Below, in pieces: positions 25,957 to 34,561 of a stretch of DNA of 64,000 bases. The number at the start of each line of letters is the position of its first letter. Positions within the stretch are counted from its first letter, which is position 1. Both the position numbers and the translations under genes were made by a program. This stretch comes from Clostridium_AI sp964409685 (lineage in GTDB: Bacteria; Bacillota; Clostridia; Lachnospirales; Lachnospiraceae): assembly GCA_964409685.1 (NCBI GenBank), contig CAYPEJ010000004.1, forward strand, positions 62,001 through 126,000, given 5' to 3'. The notes under the pieces are model-generated. The model was not told the origin of the DNA. It was given only the letters and a program-made list of their open reading frames with translations, and made no database searches.

Positions 25957-26196
25957 AATGATATACTGTTGAAGATGAGGAACTTTTAGAAAGTGAAGAA
26001 GTACAAACAACAAAAAGCAATATCAAATCACCCAGTTACAGGATACAACTTTCGTTCCTTTGATGTGTTCTGTATCGGATAAATGCAACTCTACAGAAAC
26101 TGCAACACACATTCAAGTTGGTAACATTTATGGAACATCCTGAGTTATTGGAAGAATTTCTTCTATGGTGCATGTTCAAGAAAATTGTCATTAATA

Positions 26197-26240
26197 AAGA
26201 AGATCTGCAACTATCAGAGCAGTTGTAGATCTTCTTTTCT
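26197..26240 (+). terminator. Rho-independent terminator
   Basis: AAGAAGATCTGCAACT (26197-26212) pairs with AGTTGTAGATCTTCTT (26221-26236) over an 8-nt loop with one G-U pair, followed by TTCT. The stem is 16 bp. Confidence 0.75.
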
Positions 26241-26266
26241 ATACACGATTTTATAGGGTGCTTAGT

Positions 26267-26353
26267 CTAATCAGCTACTTCTGCCACTGCATGATCATAT
26301 GGGTAGCCCTTTTTGCTTAAAGAACGTCGGATTTCAAACGCTTCTAAAATTTC
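26267..26353 (-). pseudogene. IS3-family transposase fragment
   Basis: Read on the minus strand, the segment gives EILEAFEIRRSLSKKGYPYD and then HAVAEVAD before a stop. This resembles the SMSRKGNPYDNAxxES block around the last catalytic residue of IS3-family OrfB transposases, with the catalytic region changed and the rest of the gene absent. It lies directly at the trailer end of the CRISPR array and is a scar of a lost insertion sequence. Confidence 0.55.
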
Positions 26354-26379
26354 CTATATCATTTGGATTCAGATAAATC

Positions 26380-27065
26380 GTTTTATTACAACATTTGTTT
26401 CTGTTCAACGGAAATATGTATACATATACGGATGACGGAGCATAGGTTTCAATACAACGCTTGTTTCTGTTCAACGTTTTATGGAAGAGAATTTGCAAGC
26501 AGAACTCGAAAGTTTCAATACAACTCTTGTTCCTGTTCAACATGCCGAGAATTTAACGTTAATCGTGCTTGGCTTGTGTTTCAATACAACTCTTGTCCCT
26601 GTTCAACTACAGAACGAGATGCATTTTTGACAGGTGATGTTCTGTTTCAATACAACACTTGTTCCTGTTCAACTGAACAAATTAAAGAGAAATTAAAATC
26701 AGATGAGTAGTTTCAATACAACACTTGTTCCTGTTCAACTTGATCCAGGTATGTTAGAAAATACCTTAGGAGGGTTTCAATACAACACTTGTTTCTGTTC
26801 AACCAAGTAAGGGGTGAGATAATGACAAATATTATGTAGTTTCAATACAACTCTTGTTCCTGTTCAACATTAACATAATAGGCAACTTAGATTTAGATAA
26901 TATTGTTTCAATACAACTCTTGTTCCTGTTCAACCTTAAATTTTGGGAAGATAAAGATAAAAAAAATGACGTTTCAATACAACTCTTGTTCCTGTTCAAC
27001 ATTGAAGAATTATATATGAATTTCAAGATTTTTGTGTTTCAATACAACTCTTGTTCCTGTTCAAC
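26380..27065 (-). CRISPR. CRISPR array, 11 repeats and 10 spacers, no cas genes nearby
   Basis: A 30-bp repeat recurs at 26380, 26446, 26512, 26578, 26644, 26710, 26774, 26839, 26905, 26971 and 27036, with spacers of 34-36 bp. On the minus strand the repeat starts GTTGAACAGG and ends TTGTATTGAAAC; the terminal ATTGAAAC is the usual 5' handle of type I-B and type III crRNAs. The repeats at the right end are identical, while those on the left carry changes and the leftmost (26380-26409) is the most degenerate. Leader and promoter must therefore be on the right, with transcription on the minus strand. No cas gene lies in this window, so the effector must act in trans. Apparent reading frames through the array are artefacts of the repeat. 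Confidence 0.96.
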
Positions 27066-27130
27066 CAACGTAAAATCAACATTTCTAAAGCCTATCATAT
27101 CATAAACCTCAGATTTTGCAAGGGTTTTCC
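27066..27130 (-). promoter_or_regulatory. CRISPR leader with promoter
   Basis: Next to the conserved end of the array the minus strand shows TTGCAA (27116-27121), a 16-bp spacer and TATGAT (27094-27099). Transcription would begin near 27087, about 20 bp before the first repeat. Confidence 0.6.
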
Positions 27131-27555
27131 GATTTTACTCCAATCGATTGATATTTTCATAACAATCTATTCTCGCTACTTCTGAATATCCTATTAGCAA
27201 GTCTTTGCAAACATTCGACATCTTTCGTAGCTGGAATTTTTAAACGATTTTAAGCCATTCTCTTTGTTACGAAATTCTATTTATTTCCATAAATAATTTC
27301 ATAAACTAAAATATTGTTCTTTTCTTAACAAAGTTACTACCATTATCCACTTGCTATCCCTTTAAAACCCCAAAAAACTGCCATACCTTAATATAACAGC
27401 CTCGTTTACTACTTCTTTCTCCAGTTATTATTTACAAACTCATACCCGCGTGAGTTCATTTTCAATATCCCTGCTTTTAACGCAGAGTAAGTCAACTCCT
27501 ACGCAAGAGCATTTGATTCATATTAGTTGTGTAGAGATTTAAAATTATATTGTCA

Positions 27556-27609
27556 CATTCACTTAAATAAAAACGGTGTATTCTCATAGTCGAAACAAAT
27601 CAAATATTA
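27556..27609 (+). repeat. Truncated duplicate of the 5' end of the LysM-GH18 gene (left copy)
   Basis: Twenty bases, ACTTAAATAAAAACGGTGTA (27561-27580), are identical to 28263-28282, and the flanks are clearly related: ATAGTCGAAACAAATCAAA here against ATAGTCGAAGCAAATCAAA at the true gene start. The copy has lost bases that include the start codon and carries no gene. Confidence 0.7.
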
Positions 27610-27668
27610 ATATGTGATAAATTTAGTGTTTCAATTTCATTGAAGTGTGTTATAATAAGAATAAAGAA

Positions 27669-27692
27669 ACCGATATGCGGCAACATATCGGT
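27669..27692 (-). terminator. Terminator hairpin of the small membrane protein transcript
   Basis: ACCGATATG (27669-27677) and CATATCGGT (27684-27692) form a perfect 9-bp stem with a 6-nt loop. On the minus strand it is followed by TTCTTTATTCTTAT. On the plus strand a TATAAT at 27651-27656 with TTTCAA 16 bp before it could drive a convergent RNA into this hairpin. Confidence 0.5.
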
Positions 27693-27760
27693 CCCTGAAT
27701 GTTTTTAATTTGGGGTGCAGACATATAAAGTTTGTTAAAAAATATCTTTATCGGGGCGAG

Positions 27761-27934
27761 CTACTTCTCAGGGGGCTCGTCCTTTGCTTTTGTTTCAATC
27801 TCTAATTTAAACCTATTAGTTCCAATTTGAAAATTGCGAATATAAATATTCTTGTCTAGCAACTTATAAAAATAAGCAATTATAGCTAACAAAACTATTA
27901 GAATAAAAATTGCTATCAGTATATAAAAAAGCAT
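27761..27934 (-). CDS. Small single-span membrane protein, possible type I toxin-like
   Basis: From ATG at 27934 (minus) the product is 57 aa: a very hydrophobic helix of about 20 residues (FYILIAIFILIVLLAIIAYF) and a polar tail rich in Lys, Glu and Pro. AGGAG stands 11 bases before this ATG. Upstream ATG and GTG codons in the same frame would give up to 78 aa but lie inside a hairpin. In the mRNA, CCTCG pairs with CGAGG next to the ribosome site and encloses GTGTAG/CTACAC (27948-27978), so the site is largely masked. Size, topology and masking recall type I toxins. No antisense promoter as clear as that at 17.99 kb was found. Confidence 0.5.
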   Translation of the reverse strand: MLFYILIAIFILIVLLAIIAYFYKLLDKNIYIRNFQIGTNRFKLEIETKAKDEPPEK

Positions 27935-27947
27935 TTCTGCATCGTCT

Positions 27948-27978
27948 CCTCGCATTGTGTAGTTATCTACACCCGAGG
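27948..27978 (-). promoter_or_regulatory. Hairpin masking the ribosome site of the small membrane protein
   Basis: On the minus-strand RNA, CCTCG (27978-27974) pairs with CGAGG (27952-27948), and inside it GTGTAG with CTACAC over an ATAA loop. The CGAGG arm is part of the CGAGGAG ribosome site. Confidence 0.55.
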
Positions 27979-28257
27979 TGGAACAACATACAACCACCGT
28001 ACCCCTTATACGGTTTTAGCTAGTACTATGTATTTTTGCTCACATAGAATATGTAATATTGCTAACATAGATTATTGTACCACACAAAACACATATATGA
28101 AACAAGTAAATAGATAAATTTACACGCATTTTGTTAAATATTTGAGATTGTTGCAAATAGTTCTAATTCAAAAGTAGCGTTCATGCTATCAAATTTTTAT
28201 TTGCCTTATATTTATTTTACATTACTATCTTTCTGAGAATCAAATTTTATTATCTCA

Positions 28258-28325
28258 CATACACTTAAATAAAAACGGTGTATCTATGGTCATTCATATA
28301 GTCGAAGCAAATCAAACTATTACCT
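28258..28325 (+). repeat. Right copy of the duplication at the LysM-GH18 gene start
   Basis: The true start of the LysM-GH18 gene with about 30 bp of upstream sequence; matches 27556-27609. The small membrane protein gene lies between the copies. Confidence 0.65.
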
Positions 28326-29560
28326 CTATCGCCGAACAATACGGAGTAAGCGAAGAGAGAATCTTATATGACAATCAACTAACAGCAGGTGAACCACTTG
28401 TAATAGGGCAAGCACTTTTAATCTTAATTCCAAATACAATTCACATAGTGGAAAGTGGTCAAGACATCCTGGCAGTCGCAGCGCAATACGGAGTTCCCGA
28501 ACTTCAAATTTTCCGAAATAATCCTTATCTATTAGAAGATGAGACGTTACAAGAAGGCGAAGCATTAGTTATTAACTATCAAACTGAAAAACTCGGTTCC
28601 ATGTACGTAGATGGTTACGCCTACCCATACATAGACGATAAAGTATTGGATGAATCATTACTATATCTGTCCTACATCGGTATTTTTTCGTATGGATTCA
28701 CAGAAGAAGGAGAATTGATTCCAGTGGATGATGAGAGACTTTTGGAGAGTGCAAATGGTGCAGGAGTAAAGCCAATGCTTGTTCTCACTCCATTCGGTAG
28801 CGATGGAAATTTTAGTAATATCCTTGTAAACACACTTATGGAAAATGAAGAAGTCCAAACAACTATCATTGAAAATCTCTACAATACTGTATTAGATAGA
28901 GGCTATAGTGGTGTAAATGTAGACTTTGAATATATTTTAGCAGAAGATAAAGACCGCTATGTAGAATTTATCCGAAAGCTCAAAGAACGTTTCCGAGAAG
29001 ATAACTTATTAGTTTCTGTGTGTTTAGCACCAAAGACTTCTGTAGACCAACAAGGATTATTATATGAAGGAATTGATTACAAAGCACTAGGAGAAGTAGC
29101 TGATTATGTGTTTTGTATGACGTACGAATGGGGATTTACCTATGGGCCCAATATGGCAGTATCTCCTATAAACAAGGTAAGAGAAGTGCTTGAATTTGCC
29201 GTTTCACAGATACCTTCAGAAAAGATTTTAATGGGAATGTCCAATTACGGTTACGACTGGCCTCTTCCTTATGAAAAAGGAAAGACAAAGGCAAGAACTA
29301 TTGGAAATGTAGAAGCCATTCAGATTGCAAGAGCCAACAATGCGATCATCCAATTCGACGAGATATCACAAGCACCTTATTTCAACTATACAGTAGATGG
29401 CATAGAACACGAAGTCTGGTTCGAAGATGCAAGAAGTATTAATGCAAGATTGCGTTTGGTATCGGAATACAACTTAAAAGGTGTAGGGTTTTGGCAGTTG
29501 ATGAAATTGTTCCGAGTGAATTTTTTAGTACTATATAATTTATTCGATATTGAAAGATGA
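28286..29560 (+). CDS. Spore-type LysM/glycoside hydrolase 18 protein (YaaH/SleL-like)
   Basis: A 424-aa protein without signal peptide. Two LysM domains (IHIVEANQTITSIAEQYGVS..., about 3-47, and IHIVESGQDILAVAAQYGVP..., about 52-98) are followed by a GH18 barrel with the DxxDxE-type catalytic motif in YSGVNVDFEYI (Glu is the acid residue) and the late strand GVGFWQLMKLF. This architecture is that of SleL/YaaH, the cortical-fragment N-acetylglucosaminidase of spores, placed in the spore coat or cortex. The absent signal peptide fits assembly from the mother cell. The ribosome site is poor (no AGGAGG seen) and a truncated duplicate of the gene start lies 700 bp upstream. Confidence 0.82.
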   Translation: MVIHIVEANQTITSIAEQYGVSEERILYDNQLTAGEPLVIGQALLILIPNTIHIVESGQDILAVAAQYGVPELQIFRNNPYLLEDETLQEGEALVINYQTEKLGSMYVDGYAYPYIDDKVLDESLLYLSYIGIFSYGFTEEGELIPVDDERLLESANGAGVKPMLVLTPFGSDGNFSNILVNTLMENEEVQTTIIENLYNTVLDRGYSGVNVDFEYILAEDKDRYVEFIRKLKERFREDNLLVSVCLAPKTSVDQQGLLYEGIDYKALGEVADYVFCMTYEWGFTYGPNMAVSPINKVREVLEFAVSQIPSEKILMGMSNYGYDWPLPYEKGKTKARTIGNVEAIQIARANNAIIQFDEISQAPYFNYTVDGIEHEVWFEDARSINARLRLVSEYNLKGVGFWQLMKLFRVNFLVLYNLFDIER

Positions 29561-29996
29561 TGGGAAAGCTCCTTCTATTAATCAGGAAGAAAACTTTTGA
29601 AGCGGAAAAAGGCGTGCAGAAATCCATGTGAATCATGTTTGGATACACATGAAAAATGAGGAAATATAGGAAGGTCGCATTTACAATCTGTAATGCCTGT
29701 TTCCGTAGTGTATTAGAGGACGGAGTAAAGTTTTTGTTTAGAAGTGGGGAAAAGTGGGATTATATAATTGTAAGAAAAGAGGTGAGAGTAGAAGTTTGTT
29801 CATAGAAAGATTTTATTGAAATAATGAAAAAGAAAATTAGAAAATAGTTAGTGAGATTGTTGAATCTTTCACCACTGTACAAGAAAAATTTTGTTTGCTT
29901 GTTTTCAAAAAAATGATATATAATGAAGATTAAAAGATCTATATTGAAGAAAAGTACATATAACCTAAATAGTAAGAAAAGGAGGAAAAGCTATAT
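29561..29996. other. Non-coding stretch upstream of the RloA gene
   Basis: No gene recognised. A TATAAT-like box near 29918 is followed about 70 bp later by the AGGAGGAAAAG ribosome site of the RloA gene and probably serves it. The first 200 bp may be decayed coding DNA. Confidence 0.5.
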
Positions 29997-31244
29997 ATGT
30001 TGATTCAATATGCAGTATCCAACTATAAATCTATTAAGGATGAAGTTGTTATAAATTTTACATCTGATAATAAGGAAAGTAGATGGGTTACAGAATATGA
30101 GTTGAATAATAAAGCAATTAGTATATATAAAACAATAGCCTTAGTTGGACCTAATGCAAGTGGAAAAAGTAATATCTTGGATTCATTTATGTTTGCATTG
30201 CATTTTATAAATTCATCATTTACAAGAAAAGAAAATAGAAAAATTAATGTTGAACCTTTTTTATTAGATTCATTATCGAAAATGCAGGATTCTACGTTTG
30301 AATTTATCTTTGTTGTTGATGGAATTAAGTATGTTTACGGATTTACAGTAAATGAAGAATGTGTGAATGACGAATATCTACTTGCCTACTATTCGTCGAG
30401 AGCAACTACTGTATTTAATAGAGAAATGTGTGATGTATTTGATTTTAAAGGGAATGATGTCAAAATTCAAAATGAAATCAAATCCAAGATAACAAAGAAT
30501 AGATTATACTTACCAGTTGCAGCAGAATGGGGGTATGAAAAATTGAAAAAGCCTTATGAATGGTTTGAATCATTAACTATTCAATATAAGACTAATTCGT
30601 TTACGGAATTATTAAAGACAGTACTTGATTCAGAGGATGGAAAAAGAAACATGCTTGATTTACTTACAAAAGCAGATATTGATATTTCAGATATATCTTA
30701 TGAAATTGAGAAGGTGAGTGAAAAAGAGTATAATATTTTTAAGAGATTAACAGATGAATTGATACGTAATCTAGATAATGAACATATTATGACAGATTTT
30801 CAGATACCGACTCAGAAGATAAAAGTATATTTAGAGCATCAGGGATTAGATGGAGCAAAATTGAAAATAGAGCTAGATGAAGATTCAGCAGGAACAAAAG
30901 CTGTGGTACAGAATATTGCTGAGATTTTATATTTAGGTATTACTGGTGGAATGATGTTAGAAGATGAATTAGGAAAGACTTATCATACTAGATTGCTTAA
31001 ATATGTTTTGCAAATATTTGGCGAAAAAAGATACAATATTACAAATACGCAGATGTTTTTTTCCACACATAATACAAAGATTTTTAATTATCTTGAACCA
31101 GCACAAATTTATCTTGTGGATAAGGATAATGATGGTGGGACATATGTGAAACTATTAGATGATTATGAGATTGAAGATAATGAAGATGTGGAACTTGGTT
31201 ATTTACAAGGTAGATTTGGCGCAGTTCCTTATACTAGGGGGTAG
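29997..31244 (+). CDS. RloA/AbiLi-like AAA ATPase
   Basis: A 415-aa ATP-binding protein of the COG1106 (RloA, AbiLi) kind. The Walker A motif is GPNASGKSNILDSF (about 51-64), preceded by the typical YAVSNYKSIKDEVVINF start; a late STHNTKIFNYLEP corresponds to the H-loop region, and the stretch LDEDSAGTKAVVQNIAEIL is the signature-like segment. The next gene is RloB-like and begins 4 bp after its stop. Together they resemble the RloAB genes found next to type I restriction loci and the abortive-infection system AbiL. Both lie near the CRISPR array, supporting a defence role. Confidence 0.75.
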   Translation: MLIQYAVSNYKSIKDEVVINFTSDNKESRWVTEYELNNKAISIYKTIALVGPNASGKSNILDSFMFALHFINSSFTRKENRKINVEPFLLDSLSKMQDSTFEFIFVVDGIKYVYGFTVNEECVNDEYLLAYYSSRATTVFNREMCDVFDFKGNDVKIQNEIKSKITKNRLYLPVAAEWGYEKLKKPYEWFESLTIQYKTNSFTELLKTVLDSEDGKRNMLDLLTKADIDISDISYEIEKVSEKEYNIFKRLTDELIRNLDNEHIMTDFQIPTQKIKVYLEHQGLDGAKLKIELDEDSAGTKAVVQNIAEILYLGITGGMMLEDELGKTYHTRLLKYVLQIFGEKRYNITNTQMFFSTHNTKIFNYLEPAQIYLVDKDNDGGTYVKLLDDYEIEDNEDVELGYLQGRFGAVPYTRG

Positions 31245-31248
31245 AATT

Positions 31249-31935
31249 GTGAAAAAACGTACGAGAGGACAAGAGGTAAAAGGTAAGAAGGGTAAAAACG
31301 GAAATAAGCAACCTCAAAAAAGTATAATTTATGTTGTAGCAGAAGGAAATACAGAAAAAATCTATTTAAAACATTTTAGTAATAAAGAATATAATGTGTA
31401 CGTAATACCTGTCGAATCAGAACATACAGATGCAGTTGGAATTGTTAAATTTGCAAAGAATGAATATATTAATAGAAGAAATATGATAGATGTGAAAAAA
31501 GGTGATAGGGTGTATTGTGTATTTGATTCAGACCCAGCTAGTAATCCTAATATTCAACAAGCATTTGATTTAGTATATGGTAGTAAAGACAAAGGTTTAG
31601 AGTGCATTTTTTCTAATCCATGTTTTGAAGTATGGTTTGTGTTGCATTATAAGACTGCTCCTAAAGGAAAAACAGCAGAGGAAATGAAGAGCAAAATAAA
31701 AGGTTTGTTATTAAAAGAAGAAAAAATAAAGGATTATAGTGAAACTACTGATATATTTAAGGTTTTAGAACCACTACAGAAACAGGCACTAAAAAGAGCA
31801 CGTCAATTACATACATTTTCAGAAGGTGTTTACGATAAAGTACTTTCGCATGAGTGCAATCCGTATACAAATATTTTTGAGTTTATAGAATACATAGAAG
31901 AATGTAAGCAACGGAATATGAAAAATAAGGAGTAG
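31249..31935 (+). CDS. RloB/AbiLii-like protein
   Basis: A 228-aa protein with an RloB domain: basic start (KKRTRGQEVKGKKGKNG), then IIYVVAEGNTEKIYLKHF, DRVYCVFDSDPASN and SNPCFEVWFVLHY. The Glu of VAEGNTE and the Asp residues of FDSDP are arranged like a TOPRIM-type metal site. The start is GTG at 31249, with AGGGGGT 6 bp before it; longer in-frame starts lie inside the RloA gene. It is coupled to RloA. Its biochemical target is not known. Confidence 0.75.
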   Translation: MKKRTRGQEVKGKKGKNGNKQPQKSIIYVVAEGNTEKIYLKHFSNKEYNVYVIPVESEHTDAVGIVKFAKNEYINRRNMIDVKKGDRVYCVFDSDPASNPNIQQAFDLVYGSKDKGLECIFSNPCFEVWFVLHYKTAPKGKTAEEMKSKIKGLLLKEEKIKDYSETTDIFKVLEPLQKQALKRARQLHTFSEGVYDKVLSHECNPYTNIFEFIEYIEECKQRNMKNKE

Positions 31936-32252
31936 AGTTTTATGGCGAACAGCCTTTCTTAGACATAGATCTTATTAATCTGGAATTATGTCCACACCCC
32001 CAATTCTATGAGTTTTATACTGTTATTTCTGTAACATCTTACTAAACCCAAAGTTTAATATTAATTAATAAAAACTTTTTTATGGTTTATAAATCTAAAC
32101 ATGCCATAAATACGCTATTTTCACGTATACCACCACAAAAAAGCATCAAAAGTAACAGTAATACTAAACTTGGTGTTTGATATTACTCTTGCAAAAGTAT
32201 TCTCTTTCCTGTATACTATGATCGCTATTATACGTGATGGAAGGAGAGTCGA
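31936..32252. other. Intergenic stretch before speA
   Basis: No gene. A weak hairpin TTTATGG/CCATAAA lies at about 32076-32110, and the speA promoter at 32189-32217. Confidence 0.6.
32189..32217 (+). promoter_or_regulatory. speA operon promoter
   Basis: TTGCAA (32189-32194), exact 17-bp spacer, TATACT (32212-32217). The start of transcription would be near 32224, leaving a leader of about 29 nt with the GGAAGGAGAG ribosome site. Confidence 0.65.
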
Positions 32253-33710
32253 ATGTTGAAAACGCTAACGCAACAAGATACACCGATTCGTAAGGCACTA
32301 GAAGAGCAGCGTCATAACCGTTTAGCTCATTTTGATGTCCCTGGTCACAAAGGTGGAAGAGGAAATAAGGAATTAAGGGATTTTCTAGGTGAAGAATGTA
32401 TGAGACTTGATATGAATTCCATGAAACCATTGGATAATTTATGTCATCCCGTCTCCGTAATCAAAGAAGCACAACAACTTGCAGCAGAAGCATTTGGAGC
32501 AAAGGAAGCCTTTTTTATTGTGAATGGAACAACTGCTGCTGTTCAGTCAATGATTATGGCAGTTTGTAAATCAGGCGAAAAAGTGATTATGCCTCGAAAT
32601 GTACATAGAAGTGCAATCAATGCATTAGTTGTAAATGGTGCCATGCCAGTTTACATCAATCCAGGCACCAACCAACAATTAGGAATTCCATTAGGAATGT
32701 CAGTAGAAGACGTAAAGAAAGCCATTGAAGAAAATAAAGATGCCAAGGCAATTTTAGTCAATAATCCAACCTACTATGGAATTTGTTCCAATCTAAAAGA
32801 GATTGTAAAATTAGCGCATGAAAATAATATGTTAGTTCTAGTGGATGAAGCACATGGAACTCATTTGTATTTTAATAAAGATTTACCTGTATCCGCGATG
32901 GAAGCTGGTGCAGATATGGCGGCAGTCAGTATGCATAAAACAGGTGGCTCCTTAACCCAAAGCTCTATCTTGCTTACAGGTGAAAATGTAAACAGCGACT
33001 ACGTTCGTCAGGTGATTAATCTAACGCAGACAACCAGTGGAAATTATCTATTGCTTTCCTCTTTAGATATTGCAAGAAAAAATATGGTCATAAACGGGAA
33101 AGAAATGGTAGAAAAGACGTTAAATTTTTCTGCATATGCTAGAAGTGAAATCAATAAATTAGGTGGCTATTATGCCTTTGGAGAAGAATTAGTGGATGGC
33201 GATATGGTATACGGTTTTGACTCCACAAAACTATCCATTCACACAAGAGATATTGGATTAGCTGGAATTGAAGTATATGACTTACTTCGAGACGACTACG
33301 GAATTCAGATCGAATTCGGTGATATTGGAAATATTCTTGCCATTATTTCCGCAGGAGATCGCAATTTAGAGATCGAACGATTGATTTCCGCACTATCTGA
33401 GATTAAACGATTACATCAAAAAGACAAAGCAGGTCTATTTGACCATGAATATATTACTCCACACATTATTATGGGACCGCAGCAGGCATTTTATAGTAAG
33501 AAAATATCCATGCCGATTGCAAAAAGTGAGGGTCGTGTCTGTGGGGAATTTGTTATGTGTTATCCGCCAGGAATTCCGATTCTTGCGCCAGGGGAGTTGA
33601 TTACCAAAGACGTAATTAATTACATTATGTACGCCAAGGAAAAGGGCTGTTTTATGACGGGTACTCAGGATATGAAGATTGAAAATATTTGTGTTGTGGA
33701 GGATTCGTGA
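32253..33710 (+). CDS. speA: Orn/Lys/Arg decarboxylase family protein, probable arginine decarboxylase
   Basis: A 485-aa fold-type I PLP enzyme. It shows HFDVPGHKGGRGN at the start, the aromatic/His stack region AFFIVNGTTAAVQSM, the PLP Asp-Glu block VLVDEAHGTH and the Schiff-base Lys229 in VSMHKTGGSLTQSS. The length equals that of the Bacillus SpeA class (about 490 aa). With spermidine synthase and agmatinase directly downstream, the substrate is most likely arginine, giving agmatine and then putrescine; lysine or ornithine decarboxylation cannot be excluded by sequence alone. It is the first gene of the polyamine operon and overlaps speE by one base. Confidence 0.82.
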   Translation: MLKTLTQQDTPIRKALEEQRHNRLAHFDVPGHKGGRGNKELRDFLGEECMRLDMNSMKPLDNLCHPVSVIKEAQQLAAEAFGAKEAFFIVNGTTAAVQSMIMAVCKSGEKVIMPRNVHRSAINALVVNGAMPVYINPGTNQQLGIPLGMSVEDVKKAIEENKDAKAILVNNPTYYGICSNLKEIVKLAHENNMLVLVDEAHGTHLYFNKDLPVSAMEAGADMAAVSMHKTGGSLTQSSILLTGENVNSDYVRQVINLTQTTSGNYLLLSSLDIARKNMVINGKEMVEKTLNFSAYARSEINKLGGYYAFGEELVDGDMVYGFDSTKLSIHTRDIGLAGIEVYDLLRDDYGIQIEFGDIGNILAIISAGDRNLEIERLISALSEIKRLHQKDKAGLFDHEYITPHIIMGPQQAFYSKKISMPIAKSEGRVCGEFVMCYPPGIPILAPGELITKDVINYIMYAKEKGCFMTGTQDMKIENICVVEDS

Positions 33711-34561
33711 TGGAGTTTTGGTATAGTGATAAGCACACAAGGGAAGTTAAATTGTCAATGAAAGTAAAGAGACAGATCGTAGATCATGAAAGTAAGTATC
33801 AAAAGATTACGATTTTAGAAACCTACGAATATGGCAGAGTATTAGTGTTAGACGGTGAGCTGATGATTACCGAAAAAGATGAGTTTATCTACCATGAAAT
33901 GATTTCGCATGTATCCATGGCAGTCCATCCAAATGTAAAAGATGTCTTAGTAATCGGCGCAGGAGATGGTGGAACTATACGTGAACTTTGTAAATACGAT
34001 ACCATCGAATGTATTGATATGGTAGAAGTAGATCAAGATTTAGTGGAAGTTTGTAAGGAACATTTTCAAAAAACAGCCTGTAAATTAGACGATCCAAGAG
34101 TTCATATTTATCATGAAGAAGGATTACGTTTTGTACGTTCCCAGATAGAAGAATATGACGTAATCATAGTCGATTGTGCCGACCCATATGGCCCAGCGGA
34201 AGGATTGTTTACAAGAGAATTTTATGGAAACTGTTATAAAGCGTTGCGAGAAGATGGAATTTTAATCAACCAACATGAAAGTCCATTTTATAGTGAACAT
34301 TCGCGAAGTGTACAGCGTGCCCATAAACACATCACGGCAGTATTTCCAATGAGTACAGTGTATCAATGTCACATTCCATCGTATCCATCAGGACACTGGC
34401 TGTTCGGCTTTGCTTCTAAGAAATACGATCCGATTCAAGATTTGAACGAAGAGGCTTGGAATAAACTTGGTATATCCACTCGTTATTATAACACGGATTT
34501 ACATAAAGGATGTTTTTATTTACCGAATTACGTAAAGGAGCTGCTTGGAACTGATGAGTAA
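33710..34561 (+). CDS. speE: Spermidine synthase-like aminopropyltransferase
   Basis: A 283-aa protein matching SpeE: MEFWYSDKHTREVKLSMKVK at the start (as in Bacillus SpeE), GELMITEKDEFIYHEMISH, the AdoMet-type binding loop VLVIGAGDGGTIRELCKY and the catalytic Asp in IVDCADPYGPAEGLF. The ATG at 33710 overlaps the speA stop (TGATG). Spermidine synthases need decarboxylated S-adenosylmethionine from SpeD; no speD is in this window, whereas a carboxynorspermidine route is encoded just downstream. The enzyme could use agmatine or putrescine as acceptor. Confidence 0.85.
   Translation: MEFWYSDKHTREVKLSMKVKRQIVDHESKYQKITILETYEYGRVLVLDGELMITEKDEFIYHEMISHVSMAVHPNVKDVLVIGAGDGGTIRELCKYDTIECIDMVEVDQDLVEVCKEHFQKTACKLDDPRVHIYHEEGLRFVRSQIEEYDVIIVDCADPYGPAEGLFTREFYGNCYKALREDGILINQHESPFYSEHSRSVQRAHKHITAVFPMSTVYQCHIPSYPSGHWLFGFASKKYDPIQDLNEEAWNKLGISTRYYNTDLHKGCFYLPNYVKELLGTDE

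Larger units (their letters stand above)
25957..26379. other. Non-coding stretch between the transposase-like gene and the CRISPR array
   Basis: No convincing gene. It holds a strong terminator (26197-26240) and on the minus strand a short transposase scar (26267-26353). The first 240 bp show nothing I can name. Confidence 0.6.
27131..27760. other. Long AT-rich non-coding stretch
   Basis: No gene is seen between the CRISPR leader and the small membrane protein gene. It may contain the outer part of the leader. At 27556-27609 lies a partial copy of the start of the downstream LysM-hydrolase gene, and at 27669-27692 a hairpin. Confidence 0.6.

Noticed and set aside
26363..27105. Repeat-rich reading frames with FQYNSCSCST units
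   Set aside because: They are translations of the CRISPR repeats and spacers; length, position and periodicity follow the array exactly.
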